DNA from: Pseudomonas sp. B6002 | Lineage (GTDB): Bacteria; Pseudomonadota; Gammaproteobacteria; Pseudomonadales; Pseudomonadaceae | Direction: 5' to 3' | Assembly (NCBI RefSeq): GCF_013385985.1 | Contig: NZ_JACAOY010000023.1 | Span: forward strand, 1-64,000 | Length of the DNA stretch: 64,000 bases | Shown here: positions 38,875 through 49,350 of the stretch, piece by piece | How the letters are laid out: the number at the start of each line of letters is the position of its first letter | Numbering within the stretch: the stretch's first letter is position 1 | Position numbers and translations under genes: made by a program | Notes under the pieces: generated by a model | What the model saw: only the letters and a program-made list of their open reading frames with translations | What the model was told of the DNA's origin: nothing | Database searches by the model: none

Positions 38875-38914
38875 GCAACTTGCATGAAGCCCATCGTGCC
38901 TGCATGCAAGTTGC
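38875..38914. promoter_or_regulatory. 12-bp perfect dyad at enhancer distance
   Basis: GCAACTTGCATG (38875-38886) and CATGCAAGTTGC (38903-38914) are exact inverted repeats with a 16-base spacer, about -95 to -135 relative to the sigma54-type start. This suits a dimeric enhancer-binding protein. The sequence is not the CbrB site. Confidence 0.5.
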
Positions 38915-38966
38915 GGCTTTTGGCTCGGGGTAAATGGCTGATTTCCCTTCACTTTCCCGCGCCCAT

Positions 38967-38996
38967 AAAAAAAGGACCCCGAAGGGTCCTTTTTTT
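38967..38996 (-). terminator. intrinsic terminator of pnp
   Basis: GGACCC-CGAA-GGGTCC with A7 and T7 tails, symmetric and so possibly bidirectional; 20 bases past the pnp stop. Confidence 0.93.
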
Positions 38997-39016
38997 CAGC
39001 GTAAAGCCTGGGGTGA

Positions 39017-41122
39017 TTAAACGCCCGAAGCCTTGGCTGCTGCTACGTCCTTGATGGACAGCTTGATACGGCCGCGGTTGTCCACGTCCAGTACCAGCAC
39101 TTCCACTTCCTGGCCTTCTTTCAGGATGTCGGTCACTTTCTCAACGCGAGCGTCGCTCAGCATGGAGATGTGAACCAGACCGTCTTTGCCCGGCAGGATA
39201 TTCACGAATGCGCCGAAGTCGACGATGCGCTCAACCTTACCGACGTAGATCTTGCCGATCTCAGCCTCAGCGGTGATACCCAGGACGCGCTGGCGTGCTG
39301 CCTCAGCCGCTTCCTTGGTTTCGCCGAAGATCTTGATCGAACCGTCGTCTTCGATGTCGATCGAAGCTTTGGTTTCTTCGCAGATCGCACGGATGGTCGC
39401 GCCGCCTTTACCGATGACATCACGGATTTTGTCGGTGTCGATTTTCATCGCGATCATGGTCGGAGCATTTTCCGACAGCTCGGTACGGGACTGACCAATG
39501 ATCTGGTTCATCTGGCCGAGGATGTTCAGGCGCGCTTCCAGGGCTTGGCCCAGGGCGATTTCCATGATTTCTTCGGTGATGCCTTTGATCTTGATGTCCA
39601 TCTGCAGCGCGGTCACACCCTTGGCGGTACCGGCTACCTTGAAGTCCATGTCGCCCAGGTGGTCTTCGTCACCCAGGATGTCGGTCAGGATGGCGAACTT
39701 CTCGCCTTCTTTAACCAGGCCCATGGCGATACCGGCAACCGGCGCCTTCATCGGCACACCAGCGTCCATCAGCGCCAGGGAAGCACCGCAAACGGAAGCC
39801 ATGGAGCTGGAACCGTTGGACTCGGTGATTTCCGACACAACACGGATGGTGTAAGGGAACACGTCAGCAGCAGGCAGCATGGCCTGTACCGAACGGCGCG
39901 CCAGACGGCCGTGGCCGATTTCGCGACGACCAGCGCCACCCATGCGACCACACTCGCCCACCGAGAACGGAGGGAAGTTGTAGTGCAGCATGAACGGGTC
40001 TTTTTTCTCGCCTTCCAGGGTGTCCAGCAGCTGCGCGTCACGGGCAGTACCCAGGGTCGCGACTACCAGGGCCTGGGTTTCACCACGGGTGAACAGCGCC
40101 GAACCGTGAGTCTTCGGCAGAACGCCGACTTCGATGTTCAGCGGACGTACGGTGCGGGTGTCGCGGCCGTCGATACGTGGCTTGCCGTTTACGATGTTTT
40201 CGCGAACGGTGCGGTATTCGATCTCGCCGAAAGCCGCTTTGACGTCGCTGGAGGAAGGCTGGCCTTCTTCACCGGACAGCTTGGCCACAACCTGATCCTT
40301 CAGCTCGCCCAGGCGCGCGTAACGGTCGGCCTTGACGGTGATGGTGTAGGCATCGGAGATGGCAGCGCCGAACTCGGAGCGAATAGCGCCCAGCAGTTCA
40401 GTGGCTTCAGCTTGTGGCGCCCAGGTCCAGGTCGGCTTGGCCGCTTCGGCAGCCAGCTCGGTGACGGCCTTGATAACAGCCTGGAACTCGTCGTGGGCGA
40501 ACAGCACGGCGCCCAGCATCTGGTCTTCGGTCAGCTCTTTGGCTTCCGATTCAACCATCAATACGGCTTCCGAGGTACCGGCAACGACCATGTCCAGGCT
40601 CGAAGCTTTCAGTTGCTCGTAAGTCGGGTTCAGCAGGTAGCCGGTGCTTTCGTGGAACGCAACGCGGGCAGCGCCGATCGGGCCATCGAAAGGAATGCCG
40701 GAGATAGCCAGGGCAGCCGAGGTACCGATCATCGCAGCGATGTCCGGATCGGTCTTCTTGCTGGTGGAAACGACGGTGCAGACAACCTGCACTTCGTTCA
40801 TGAAGCCTTCTGGGAACAGCGGACGGATCGGACGGTCGATCAGTCGGGAAGTCAGGGTTTCTTTCTCGGAAGGACGGCCTTCGCGCTTGAAGAAACCGCC
40901 AGGGATCTTACCAGCAGCGTAAGTCTTTTCCTGGTAGTGAACGGACAGAGGGAAGAAGCCTTTGCTCGGGTCAGCGGTCTTGGCGCCAACCACGGTCACC
41001 AGAACGGTAACGTCGTCGTCAACGGTAACCAGCACTGCGCCGGAGGCTTGACGGGCGATACGGCCTGTCTCGAGGGTAACGGTCGACTGACCGAACTGGA
41101 ATTTTTTGATAACCGGGTTCAC
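39017..41122 (-). CDS. pnp: Pnp, polynucleotide phosphorylase
   Basis: 701-residue 3'-5' phosphorolytic exoribonuclease, trimeric core of the RNA degradosome. Two RNase PH-like domains separated by a helical linker, then KH (about 553-610, [17 protein letters not shown]) and S1 domains (about 620-690). It degrades the tails made by PcnB, also in this window. The pnp leader (41123-41318) follows rpsO; autoregulation by RNase III/PNPase in such leaders is known in E. coli. Confidence 0.97.
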   Translation of the reverse strand: MNPVIKKFQFGQSTVTLETGRIARQASGAVLVTVDDDVTVLVTVVGAKTADPSKGFFPLSVHYQEKTYAAGKIPGGFFKREGRPSEKETLTSRLIDRPIRPLFPEGFMNEVQVVCTVVSTSKKTDPDIAAMIGTSAALAISGIPFDGPIGAARVAFHESTGYLLNPTYEQLKASSLDMVVAGTSEAVLMVESEAKELTEDQMLGAVLFAHDEFQAVIKAVTELAAEAAKPTWTWAPQAEATELLGAIRSEFGAAISDAYTITVKADRYARLGELKDQVVAKLSGEEGQPSSSDVKAAFGEIEYRTVRENIVNGKPRIDGRDTRTVRPLNIEVGVLPKTHGSALFTRGETQALVVATLGTARDAQLLDTLEGEKKDPFMLHYNFPPFSVGECGRMGGAGRREIGHGRLARRSVQAMLPAADVFPYTIRVVSEITESNGSSSMASVCGASLALMDAGVPMKAPVAGIAMGLVKEGEKFAILTDILGDEDHLGDMDFKVAGTAKGVTALQMDIKIKGITEEIMEIALGQALEARLNILGQMNQIIGQSRTELSENAPTMIAMKIDTDKIRDVIGKGGATIRAICEETKASIDIEDDGSIKIFGETKEAAEAARQRVLGITAEAEIGKIYVGKVERIVDFGAFVNILPGKDGLVHISMLSDARVEKVTDILKEGQEVEVLVLDVDNRGRIKLSIKDVAAAKASGV

Positions 41123-41233
41123 GGTGTCCTACCTTCTTTGTGGCTCTTGGGGGAACTTGTCTTCTTGCGAAATTCTTGGGCAATGTCGGGAATCGGCCCG
41201 AACCAGGTCCAGGGGTAAAACGTGTATCCAGAT

Positions 41234-41254
41234 AAAACTTGAGGCTGGGAGCCT
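41234..41254 (-). terminator. weak intrinsic terminator of rpsO
   Basis: AGGCT-CCC-AGCCT followed on the minus strand by CAAGTTTTAT, between rpsO and pnp. The short stem suggests readthrough into pnp. Confidence 0.5.
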
Positions 41255-41318
41255 ACCATGAGCCAGCGGGAATCCCACTGACACACGGTAGACAACCAAC
41301 CTCTAGCGCAATCGCTTA

Positions 41319-41588
41319 TTAGCGACGCAGACCCAGGCGACCGATCAGAGTCTGATAACGACCCAGATCCTTGCCTTTCAGGTAGTCCAGCAGCTTACGG
41401 CGCTGGTTTACCATGCGGATCAGACCACGACGGGAGTGGTGATCTTTACCGTTGGCCTTGAAGTGACCTTGCAGCTTGTTGATGTTGTGGGTCAGCAGTG
41501 CAACTTGCACTTCTGGCGAACCAGTGTCACCAACAGCTTGCTGATAGTCAGCAACGATTTGTGCTTTTTCTTGAACGTCGAGAGCCAT
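41319..41588 (-). CDS. rpsO: 30S ribosomal protein S15
   Basis: 89 residues ([16 protein letters not shown]...), a primary 16S rRNA-binding protein. The frame is open to 41618, but ATG at 41588 with AAGGATTGCCTC upstream matches the family. Conserved [10 protein letters not shown]-like stretch (here [10 protein letters not shown]) contacts rRNA. Lies between truB and pnp as in most Proteobacteria. Confidence 0.97.
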   Translation of the reverse strand: MALDVQEKAQIVADYQQAVGDTGSPEVQVALLTHNINKLQGHFKANGKDHHSRRGLIRMVNQRRKLLDYLKGKDLGRYQTLIGRLGLRR

Positions 41589-41702
41589 GAGGCAATCCTT
41601 TTTCAGGAAACCACCCAAAGGGCAGTTTCAACAGGCCAGGGACAAATCCCTGTATCTAAAAATGAGTGTTGACCGTGCCTGTTAACAGCCACACTCGTTC
41701 GG

Positions 41703-42620
41703 TCATTCTGACCGAATCAGTCGACGTGGCGCGATGCGCCCGTCTTCGCTCACTTCACCGATACCGATGAAGCGACCGTTATGATCCTGTACCCGCACCA
41801 TGCCGAACTTCGGAGCATCCGGGGCACGTACCGGCTGGCCGTTGAGCCAGTAGAACGCGCTGTGCTCCGAGAAGTGCAGCAATGGCCAATCCAGCAAACC
41901 GCTGTCCGATGGCATCAGGAAGCGATCAACCGCTTCGTTGCCGCCTTCGGCGTGTACCGCTTCCAACTCTTCCAGCGTGACCGTCTGGGCCAGGGTGAAA
42001 GGGCCAGCTTGTGTGCGTCGCAGCTCTGCAACGTACGCACCGCAACCAAGATGTTCACCAATATCTTCCACCAGGGTACGGATATAAGTGCCTTTGCTGC
42101 AGTCCACGGCCAGGCGCGCGGTATCGCCTTCACAGGCGAGCAATTCCAAGCGCGCAATAGTAACAGAACGCGCTTCGCGCTCCACTACTTCGCCCGCACG
42201 TGCCAGCTTGTAAAGGGGTTGCCCATCACGCTTGAGAGCCGAGTACATCGGCGGTATCTGACTGATTTGCCCACGAAAACCGGGTAACGCAGCCTCGATA
42301 TCAGAGCGACCAACGGTCACGTCGCGAACCTGCAGCACATCACCCTCGGCATCGGCCGTGGTGGTGGTCTTGCCCAGTTGCATCAGGGTTTCGTAACCCT
42401 TGTCGGAATCGAGCAGGTATTGCGAGAACTTGGTGGCCTCGCCAAAGCACAACGGCAACACGCCGGTGGCCAGCGGGTCGAGGCTGCCGGTGTGCCCGGC
42501 CTTTTCGGCATTGAGCAGCCAGCGAACCTTCTGCAACGCGGCATTGGAGGTGAAGCCAATGGGCTTGTCGAGCAGAATGATGCCGCTGACGTTGCGACGG
42601 ATACGTTTGACCTGAGCCAC
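41703..42620 (-). CDS. truB: TruB, tRNA pseudouridine-55 synthase
   Basis: 305 residues. Makes pseudouridine 55 in the T-loop of tRNAs. Catalytic Asp lies in [14 protein letters not shown] (about residue 48), and the family motif HTGSLDP is intact. A C-terminal PUA-like region is present. It follows rbfA by 3 bases, indicating coupling. Confidence 0.96.
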   Translation of the reverse strand: MAQVKRIRRNVSGIILLDKPIGFTSNAALQKVRWLLNAEKAGHTGSLDPLATGVLPLCFGEATKFSQYLLDSDKGYETLMQLGKTTTTADAEGDVLQVRDVTVGRSDIEAALPGFRGQISQIPPMYSALKRDGQPLYKLARAGEVVEREARSVTIARLELLACEGDTARLAVDCSKGTYIRTLVEDIGEHLGCGAYVAELRRTQAGPFTLAQTVTLEELEAVHAEGGNEAVDRFLMPSDSGLLDWPLLHFSEHSAFYWLNGQPVRAPDAPKFGMVRVQDHNGRFIGIGEVSEDGRIAPRRLIRSE

Positions 42621-42623
42621 CGC

Positions 42624-43019
42624 TTACTCCTTGGCGTCTTCAGGTGTGGACGGGTGCTGGCTGTCTTCAGCCACGGCGCGCTCGATCAGTGCCGACAGGT
42701 GCGCGCCACGCACGACGCTTTCGTCGTAGTGGAAGTGCAACTGGGGAACACTGCGCAGCTTCATTTCGCGGGCCAACTGCATACGCAGGAAACCTGCGGC
42801 AGAGTTGAGCACCTTGATGCTTTGCGCGATTTCTTCGCTGCTGTCCTGGCCCATCACGGTGATGAAGATCTTGGCGTGACCCACGTCACGGCTCACTTCA
42901 ACGGCGGTGATGGTGACCAGGCCAACACGGGGGTCTTTGACTTCGCGACGGATCAGTTGGGCCAGCTCACGCTGCATCTGATCGCCGATACGCTGGGTAC
43001 GGCTGTATTCTTTTGCCAT
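42624..43019 (-). CDS. rbfA: RbfA, 30S ribosome-binding factor
   Basis: 131 residues, KH-like fold. Needed for 16S 5'-end maturation and cold growth. Typical N-terminus ([17 protein letters not shown]) and LHFHYDESV motif. The C-terminal tail is acidic and unstructured. Preceded by a 159-base intercistronic gap containing hairpins, the longest gap in this gene cluster. Confidence 0.95.
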   Translation of the reverse strand: MAKEYSRTQRIGDQMQRELAQLIRREVKDPRVGLVTITAVEVSRDVGHAKIFITVMGQDSSEEIAQSIKVLNSAAGFLRMQLAREMKLRSVPQLHFHYDESVVRGAHLSALIERAVAEDSQHPSTPEDAKE

Positions 43020-43073
43020 GTCTTGTTACCTGTTACTGCCACACGGTGAAACCCGTGGGGTCTGAAAGCGGCA

Positions 43074-43111
43074 AACGCCCGGCCTGACAAAAGCCAGACC
43101 GGGCGTTGCGT
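43074..43111 (-). promoter_or_regulatory. intercistronic hairpin between infB and rbfA
   Basis: AACGCCCGG(T)CTG / CAGGCCGGGCGTT with a GCTTTTGT loop. Only a weak T-tract follows (TGCCGCTTT), so it may act as a processing or stability element rather than a full terminator. A second small hairpin (GGGCAT/ATGCCC) lies at 43135-43150. Confidence 0.5.
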
Positions 43112-43178
43112 TTAGAGTCCGTACGCTGCGCGGGGCATTTGCATGCCCACACGCCGCGTGGCTCCGGAAGTGCGCGAG

Positions 43179-45704
43179 TTAGAGGCTGCGAGCAACCTGA
43201 ACCTTCTCGAAGACTTCGATCTTGTCGCCAACCTTGACGTCGTTGTAGCTCTTGACGCCGATACCGCATTCCATGCCGGCACGTACTTCGGAAGCGTCAT
43301 CCTTGAAGCGGCGCAGGGATTCCAGCTCGCCTTCGAAGATAACGATGTCTTCACGCAGTACACGGATTGGACGGTTACGGTACACGGTGCCTTCAACCAC
43401 CATGCAACCGGCGATCGCGCCGAATTTCGGCGAGCGGAACACGTCACGAACTTCGGCGATACCCAGGATGTTCTCCCGGACGTCGCTGCCAAGCATGCCG
43501 GTGAGGGCTTTCTTGACGTCTTCGATGATGTCGTAGATGACGTTGTAGTAACGCATGTCCAGGCCTTCCTGCTCGACGATCTTGCGAGCGCCGGCATCGG
43601 CACGCACGTTGAAGCCGAACAGTACAGCGTTGGAAGCCAGTGCCAGGTTGGCGTCGGACTCGGTGATACCACCGACACCGCCACCGACAACGCGCACTTG
43701 CACTTCGTCGTTACCCAGGCCGTTCAGGGCGCCGTTCAACGCTTCGAGGGAACCACGTACGTCAGATTTGAGGACGATGTTAAGCGTCTTCTTCTCTTCC
43801 TGGCCCATGTTCTCAAAGATGTTTTCCAGCTTGCCGGCGTGAGCACGGGCCAGCTTGACTTCGCGGAACTTGCCTTGACGGAACAGAGCCACTTCACGGG
43901 CTTTCTTCTCGTCGGCTACCACGCTCATCTCGTCACCAGCGTCCGGAGTACCGTCCAGGCCGAGGATCTCGACTGGGATAGCAGGACCTGCTTCCTTGAT
44001 TGGCTTGCCGTTCTCGTCGAGCATGGCACGTACACGGCCGTAGTTCGAACCGACCAGGACCATGTCGCCTTGGCGCAGGGTACCGTCTTGAACCAGGACG
44101 GTTGCAACCGGGCCACGGCCCTTGTCGAGGCGCGATTCAACCACGACACCACGGCCAGGAGCCGATGGCGTAGCGGTCAGTTCCAGCACTTCGGCTTGCA
44201 ACAGAACGGCTTCGAGCAGTTCGTCAACGCCGGTACCCATCTTCGCAGAGACCGGTACGAATGGAGTGTCGCCACCCCACTCTTCGGAAGTCACGCCGTG
44301 AACCGACAGTTCGCTACGGATGCGATCGAGATCGGCGCCCGGCTTGTCGATTTTGTTCACTGCAACCACCAGAGGAACGCCAGCCGCCTGAGCGTGCTGA
44401 ACAGCCTCGATGGTTTGTGGCATTACGCCGTCGTCCGCCGCAACCACCAGGATCACGATGTCGGTCGCCTTGGCACCACGGGCACGCATTGCGGTAAACG
44501 CGGCGTGGCCTGGGGTATCGAGGAACGTCACCATGCCACGGTCGGTTTCAACGTGGTATGCGCCGATGTGCTGGGTGATACCACCGGCTTCGCCAGCAGC
44601 AACCTTGGCACGACGGATGTAGTCGAGCAGGGAAGTCTTACCGTGGTCAACGTGGCCCATTACGGTCACGACTGGCGCACGAGATACTGCTTCACCTTCA
44701 AACTTCAGGGACTCGGCCAGGGAATCTTCCAGGGCGGTGTCGCTGACCAGGGTCACTTTGTGGCCCAGCTCTTCAGCAACCAGTTGAGCAGTTTCCTGAT
44801 CCAGTACCTGGTTGATGGTGGCCGGGGTGCCCAGCTTGAACATGAACTTGATGATTTCAGCAGCCTTGACCGACATCTGCTGAGCGAGGTCGCCAACAGT
44901 GATGGTCTCGCCGATCTTCACTTCACGCACGACAGGACCGGTTGGGCTCTGGAAACCGTGGGCGTTGCGTTTTTTCAGCTTGGCCTTGCCGCGACCACCA
45001 CGACGGAAGCCATCGCTTTCTTCGTCGGTAGTACGTGGGGCAACGCGTGGAGCAGGCGCTTTCTCTTTGACCGAAGCACGATGCGGAGCGTTTTTGCGCT
45101 CGCCATCGCCACCACCACCGCGACGATTGTTATCGTCAGCACGTGGCTTGTCCGGACGACGAGGTTCGTCGCGTTTGCGAGCGTCGGCAGCAGGGGCTGG
45201 CGCAGGGGCAACCGGAGCGGCCTCACGTACAGCTTCTACTGGCGCGCTAGGCGCGGCGACCGCTTCAGTGGCAGCAGGTTGCGCAGCAGCAGGCTGGCGA
45301 CGCGCTTCTTCTTCGGCGCGACGCTTGGCTTCTTCTTCAGCCTTCTGACGAGCAGCATTTTCTACTGCGCGACGTTCTTCCAGTTCGCGTTTGCGCTCGG
45401 CTTCGATTTCTTCCGGGCTGCGTTGTACGAAGACTTTCTTCTTGCGTACTTCAACACTGATGCTCTTGCTACCAGCGACACGCAGGGTGCTGGTGGTTTT
45501 GCGCTGCAATGTAATCTTGCGCGGTTCTTCCACTTTCGCCTTGTGGCTGCTCTTCAAGTGAGTCAGCAAAGACTGCTTCTCACTGTCGCTCACACCTTCA
45601 TCGGCGGCGGTGTGCGGCAGACCTGCCTCACGCATCTGCTGCAACAGGCGCTCTACCGGTGTTTTGACCTCATCGGCCAGTTGTTTCACCGTGACTTGCG
45701 TCAT
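43179..45704 (-). CDS. infB: InfB, translation initiation factor IF-2
   Basis: 841 residues. The N-terminal third is the IF2 N-domain followed by a long charged Ala/Glu/Arg linker (about 90-230). The G domain has [12 protein letters not shown] (G1), DTPGHAAF (G3) and NKIDK (G4), then domains II-IV that bind fMet-tRNA. The fMet tRNA it recruits is encoded about 2 kb upstream in the same cluster. 27 bases separate it from nusA. Confidence 0.97.
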   Translation of the reverse strand: MTQVTVKQLADEVKTPVERLLQQMREAGLPHTAADEGVSDSEKQSLLTHLKSSHKAKVEEPRKITLQRKTTSTLRVAGSKSISVEVRKKKVFVQRSPEEIEAERKRELEERRAVENAARQKAEEEAKRRAEEEARRQPAAAQPAATEAVAAPSAPVEAVREAAPVAPAPAPAADARKRDEPRRPDKPRADDNNRRGGGGDGERKNAPHRASVKEKAPAPRVAPRTTDEESDGFRRGGRGKAKLKKRNAHGFQSPTGPVVREVKIGETITVGDLAQQMSVKAAEIIKFMFKLGTPATINQVLDQETAQLVAEELGHKVTLVSDTALEDSLAESLKFEGEAVSRAPVVTVMGHVDHGKTSLLDYIRRAKVAAGEAGGITQHIGAYHVETDRGMVTFLDTPGHAAFTAMRARGAKATDIVILVVAADDGVMPQTIEAVQHAQAAGVPLVVAVNKIDKPGADLDRIRSELSVHGVTSEEWGGDTPFVPVSAKMGTGVDELLEAVLLQAEVLELTATPSAPGRGVVVESRLDKGRGPVATVLVQDGTLRQGDMVLVGSNYGRVRAMLDENGKPIKEAGPAIPVEILGLDGTPDAGDEMSVVADEKKAREVALFRQGKFREVKLARAHAGKLENIFENMGQEEKKTLNIVLKSDVRGSLEALNGALNGLGNDEVQVRVVGGGVGGITESDANLALASNAVLFGFNVRADAGARKIVEQEGLDMRYYNVIYDIIEDVKKALTGMLGSDVRENILGIAEVRDVFRSPKFGAIAGCMVVEGTVYRNRPIRVLREDIVIFEGELESLRRFKDDASEVRAGMECGIGVKSYNDVKVGDKIEVFEKVQVARSL

Positions 45705-45731
45705 GCACTTCTCTCCTCAGGCCGCGCCTAG

Positions 45732-47213
45732 TTACTCGAACCAATGGGCTCGGGCGGCCATGATCAACTTGCCGGCACGATCATCGTCAATGCCGTCGAT
45801 GTCGAGCAGATCGTCAATAGACTGCTCGGCCAGGTCTTCGCGGGTAATTACGCCGCGCACCGCCAGTTCCATCGCCAAATCCTTGTCCATACCCTCAAGC
45901 GAGAGCAGGTCTTCGGCCGGATGGGCGTCTGCCAGCTTTTCCTCAGTAGCGATGGCTTTAGTCAACAAACGATCCTTGGCCCGAGCGCGAAGCTCGTTGA
46001 CGATGTCTTCGTCAAAGCCGTCGATGTTGAGCATTTCTTCCAACGGTACGTAGGCAATCTCTTCCAGGCTGGTGAAGCCTTCATCTACCAGCACCTGTGC
46101 CAGCTCTTCGTCGACTTCCAGCTCGTCGATGAAGTTGCGCAGGATGTCACCGGTTTCAGCTTGCTGCTTAGCCTGGATGTCCGATTCGGTCATCACGTTC
46201 AGGGTCCAGCCGGTCAGTTGGCTGGCCAGACGCACGTTCTGACCACCACGACCAATGGCCTGAGCCAGATTGTCTGCGCCAACGGCGATGTCCATGGCAT
46301 GGGCATCTTCGTCAACGATAATTGCCGCCACTTCAGCGGGCGACATGGCGTTGATCACGAACTGCGCCGGGTTGTCGTCCCACAGGACGATGTCCACACG
46401 CTCACCGCCCAATTCGCCCGACACTGCCTGGACGCGCGAACCGCGCATACCGATGCAGGCGCCTTGCGGGTCGATGCGTTTGTCCTTGGAGCGGACCGCG
46501 ATCTTGGCGCGCGAACCCGGGTCGCGGGACGCAGCCATGACTTCGATCAGGCCTTCGGCGATTTCCGGCACTTCGATACGGAACAGCTCGATCAGCATTT
46601 CCGGCGCGGTACGCGACAGGATCAACTGAGGGCCACGGTTTTCGGTGCGGATTTCCTTGAGCAGCGCACGCAGACGCACGCCGACACGGAAGGTTTCGCG
46701 GGAGATGATGTCCTCGCGGGCCAGCAACGCTTCGGCGTTGTTGCCCAGGTCGACGATCACGTTGTCGCGGGTGACTTTTTTCACGGTGCCGGAGATGATT
46801 TCACCCAGGCGCTCGCGATAGGCGTCAACGACTTGAGCGCGCTCGGCTTCGCGAACCTTCTGCACAATGACCTGCTTGGCGGTCTGTGCAGCAATACGGC
46901 CGAATTCGATCGATTCGATCTTTTCTTCAACGACATCACCGACCTTGGCGCCAGGGTGCGTTTGCGCAACCTTGCTCGGCCAGGTTTCGATGGCCGGATC
47001 ATCAAGATCGGCTTCTTCGACGACCGTCCAGCGACGGAAAGTCTCATAGGCACCGGTGTGGCGGTTGATTTCCACACGCAGATCAACTTCGTCTTCAAAA
47101 CGCTTTTTGGTAGCAGTGGCCAGAGCCAGCTCCAGCGCTTCAAAAATCACGTTTGCCGGTACGCCCTTTTCATTGGATACCGACTCAACAACCAGCAGTA
47201 CTTCTTTGCTCAT
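45732..47213 (-). CDS. nusA: NusA, transcription elongation/termination factor
   Basis: 493 residues from the ATG at 47213 (the frame opens at 47234). N-terminal RNA polymerase-binding domain, S1 (about 135-200), two KH domains (about 230-345, with [11 protein letters not shown] and [11 protein letters not shown]), and two C-terminal acidic repeats rich in LLDIDGIDD. It stimulates pausing and hairpin termination. It may act on the hairpins in its own leader between tRNA-fMet and rimP. Confidence 0.97.
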   Translation of the reverse strand: MSKEVLLVVESVSNEKGVPANVIFEALELALATATKKRFEDEVDLRVEINRHTGAYETFRRWTVVEEADLDDPAIETWPSKVAQTHPGAKVGDVVEEKIESIEFGRIAAQTAKQVIVQKVREAERAQVVDAYRERLGEIISGTVKKVTRDNVIVDLGNNAEALLAREDIISRETFRVGVRLRALLKEIRTENRGPQLILSRTAPEMLIELFRIEVPEIAEGLIEVMAASRDPGSRAKIAVRSKDKRIDPQGACIGMRGSRVQAVSGELGGERVDIVLWDDNPAQFVINAMSPAEVAAIIVDEDAHAMDIAVGADNLAQAIGRGGQNVRLASQLTGWTLNVMTESDIQAKQQAETGDILRNFIDELEVDEELAQVLVDEGFTSLEEIAYVPLEEMLNIDGFDEDIVNELRARAKDRLLTKAIATEEKLADAHPAEDLLSLEGMDKDLAMELAVRGVITREDLAEQSIDDLLDIDGIDDDRAGKLIMAARAHWFE

Positions 47214-47260
47214 CGTACGCCTCGCCTTTCGCAAGCCATTGGATCCGCGGGATCCGCGTC

Positions 47261-47719
47261 TCAGTCAAAACTGGGAATAATGTTGGCCTTGTCGATCATA
47301 TCGATCGGCAACAGGAACTCATGGTCGTCTACCTGCACCACGACATCCTGTTCTTCTACACCGCGCAGAAGGCCCTGAAAGTTGCGTCGCCCTTCAAAGG
47401 GAGATCGCAGCCTGATCTTCACTTGTTCACCGGCAAATTTTGCAAACTGATCAATAGTGAACAGTGGGCGTTCCATGCCTGGCGAGGAAACTTCGAGGGT
47501 GTATTCAACGGAAATTGGATCTTCAACATCCAGGACACCGCTGATCTGACGGCTGACAATGGCACAATCGTCCACCAGCACGCCGCCCTCTTTATCGATA
47601 TAAACGCGCAACATTGAGTGGCGACCTTGAGCCGAAAACTCAATACCCCAGCATTCATAGCCTAGGGCCACGACCACCGGGGCCAACAAGGCCTGCAACT
47701 CTTCTAGCTTGCTCGACAC
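47261..47719 (-). CDS. rimP: RimP, ribosome maturation factor
   Basis: 152 residues from a GTG at 47719, with GAGGGGG 6 bases upstream. An ATG at 47737 would add six residues; the GTG fits the family length. Needed for 30S assembly. N-terminal alpha/beta domain (GYECWGIEF) and C-terminal SH3-like domain. First protein gene after tRNA-fMet and three hairpins. Confidence 0.94.
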   Translation of the reverse strand: MSSKLEELQALLAPVVVALGYECWGIEFSAQGRHSMLRVYIDKEGGVLVDDCAIVSRQISGVLDVEDPISVEYTLEVSSPGMERPLFTIDQFAKFAGEQVKIRLRSPFEGRRNFQGLLRGVEEQDVVVQVDDHEFLLPIDMIDKANIIPSFD

Positions 47720-47753
47720 CTGAACCCCCTCGTGCATGTATGTGCATGCTGTG

Positions 47754-47849
47754 CAAAATAAAAAAATGGGCGAAACGCCCATCCTTGAAACGCCGTCGAA
47801 CAACGGCGTTGAAAGTGTCCAGCTAACAAAAAGCCCCTTAAAAGGGGCT
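47754..47849 (-). terminator. three tandem hairpins between tRNA-fMet and rimP
   Basis: In transcript order: A, AGCCCCTT/AAGGGGCT (47849-47842 with 47839-47832) followed by TTTTTG; B, AACGCCGT/ACGGCGTT (47810-47803 with 47796-47789); C, ATGGGCG-TTT-CGCCCAT (47782-47766) followed by TTTTTTATTTT. A and C look like intrinsic terminators. C ends 35 bases before the rimP start, so downstream genes depend on readthrough or another promoter. Confidence 0.8.
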
Positions 47850-47859
47850 CCGCTAAAAC

Positions 47860-47936
<77 letters not shown>

Positions 47937-47952
47937 ACAAAGCTGGGGCGGA

Positions 47953-47981
47953 AGTATACGACCGATCCCTTACAGGGTCAA
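47953..47981 (-). promoter_or_regulatory. promoter of tRNA-fMet
   Basis: Minus-strand TTGACC (47981-47976), 17-nt spacer, TATACT (47958-47953), then the GC-rich discriminator TCCGCCCC, a stringent-type stable-RNA promoter. Confidence 0.85.
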
Positions 47982-47998
47982 TGTAACCTTCCACCTAC

Positions 47999-48021
47999 AA
48001 GAAAGCCCGCAACTGCGGGCT
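47999..48021 (-). terminator. terminator after tRNA-Leu
   Basis: AGCCCGCA-GT-TGCGGGCT followed by TTCTTG on the minus strand, 12 bases past tRNA-Leu. Confidence 0.75.
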
Positions 48022-48032
48022 CTCCTGATAAT

Positions 48033-48118
48033 TGGTACCGAGAAGGGGACTCGAACCCCTACACCCTATGGGCACAACCACCTCAAGGTTGCGTGTCTAC
48101 CAATTCCACCACCTCGGC
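48033..48118 (-). tRNA. tRNA-Leu (GAG)
   Basis: 86 nt with CCA encoded and the long variable arm of class II tRNAs (GTTGTGCCCATAGGGTGTAG region). Anticodon loop CTTGAGG gives anticodon GAG, reading CUC/CUU. Acceptor stem GCCGAGG / CTCGGTA (last pair wobble). 22 bases after secG, so probably cotranscribed with it. Confidence 0.95.
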
Positions 48119-48140
48119 AATACAGCGTTTACAACCCTTC

Positions 48141-48524
48141 TTACTTTTGCTCTTGAGCTGGAGGTACGTCAGTCGCTGGAGTAGCCGACTTTTGCTCTTG
48201 AAGCACCGGGACATCATCAGAAGCCGGTTTTGCTTTTGGCACTTCCAACACTGCTGGGTTTGGCAAACCTACTTGAGTCAGCACATGAGCTTTCTCTTTA
48301 GCAAAGTAACCTAACCCTAAGCTGGTTATGAAGAAACCTGCGGCAAGTATAGCAGTAAACTTACTAAGAAAGGTAGAGGAACCTTGGCTTCCGAACACAG
48401 TATTTGAAGCACCTGCACCGAAAGACGCACCAGCATCCGCACCTTTACCCTGTTGCAACAAAACCAGGGCAACTACGCCCAGGGCAGCCAACAGATGAAA
48501 AACGACTACGACTGTTTCCAGCAT
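48141..48524 (-). CDS. secG: SecG, preprotein translocase subunit
   Basis: 127 residues from the ATG at 48524. Two transmembrane helices ([22 protein letters not shown] and the segment near [19 protein letters not shown]) around the conserved [15 protein letters not shown] loop. The C-terminal 45 residues are a Pro/Ala/Glu/Lys tail with a repeat-like VPVLQEQK / VPPAQEQK, longer than the E. coli protein. Helps SecYEG move the SecA clamp. Starts 5 bases after the tpiA stop. Confidence 0.95.
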   Translation of the reverse strand: MLETVVVVFHLLAALGVVALVLLQQGKGADAGASFGAGASNTVFGSQGSSTFLSKFTAILAAGFFITSLGLGYFAKEKAHVLTQVGLPNPAVLEVPKAKPASDDVPVLQEQKSATPATDVPPAQEQK

Positions 48525-48528
48525 TTTT

Positions 48529-49284
48529 TCAGTTTCCCGCGGCGCGACAGATCGCACCGAACTCATCTGCATTCAGGGAAGCTCCACCAATGAGCCCCCC
48601 ATCGATATCCGGCATGCCGAACAGTTCGACCGCATTGGCCGCCTTCACGCTGCCGCCGTATAGAAGCCGCACACCTTGCGCGACCTCAGAATTCTCTGCC
48701 GCCAACTGTGCGCGGATGGCTGCATGCACATCCTGCGCCTGTTGCGGTGTAGCAGTCAGCCCGGTACCAATGGCCCAGACCGGCTCGTAAGCGATTACTG
48801 CCTTTGCAAACGCACCAACACCCAGCTCCTCGATGATGCTGCCCAGCTGACGCGAGACAACTTCAAGAGTCTTGCCCGATTCGCGCTCTGCAAGGGTCTC
48901 CCCTACGCACAACACTGGAATCAAGCCACAAGCCTGTGCCGCTGCGAACTTGCGATTGAGTGTCCCATCACGCTCGCCCATCATCTGACGGCGCTCGGAG
49001 TGCCCAACGAGCACATAGGAACAACCCGCATCAACCAGCTGACTCGGCGAAATTTCACCAGTCAACGCACCTTGCATCGGCTCCACCGCAGAGTTCTGCG
49101 CGCCGACCTGGATCGACTTGCCTTTCAAGCCATCAACCACTTGGTTGATATGCAAGCAAGGTGGAAAAACCGCGACATCAACACCGCTTGGCAAGGCCAA
49201 GTGACGAAGGCCGTTGATCAGCTCAGCGACACTGGCGCGGGTACCGTGCATCTTCCAGTTACCAGCTACCATAGTGCGACGCAT
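48529..49284 (-). CDS. tpiA: TpiA, triosephosphate isomerase
   Basis: 251-residue TIM barrel. Catalytic Lys in GNWKMHG (Lys12), electrophile His in VGHSERR, and base Glu in [11 protein letters not shown] are all present. Works next to Pgi in the recycling branch of central metabolism. tpiA-secG-tRNA-Leu order is conserved in pseudomonads. Confidence 0.96.
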   Translation of the reverse strand: MRRTMVAGNWKMHGTRASVAELINGLRHLALPSGVDVAVFPPCLHINQVVDGLKGKSIQVGAQNSAVEPMQGALTGEISPSQLVDAGCSYVLVGHSERRQMMGERDGTLNRKFAAAQACGLIPVLCVGETLAERESGKTLEVVSRQLGSIIEELGVGAFAKAVIAYEPVWAIGTGLTATPQQAQDVHAAIRAQLAAENSEVAQGVRLLYGGSVKAANAVELFGMPDIDGGLIGGASLNADEFGAICRAAGN

Positions 49285-49350
49285 GCTGTACCTCGTCGGT
49301 CAAAGTGGGCGCAGATGTTACCCAACCACATCATCACTGGCAAGCCGAAT

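Noticed and set aside
43143-45731. 862-codon open frame opposite infB, and similar frames opposite pnp (39170-41218), ilvI (4503-6149) and pgi (28899-30719)
   Set aside because: Antisense shadows of well-identified genes; no start signals or family resemblance.
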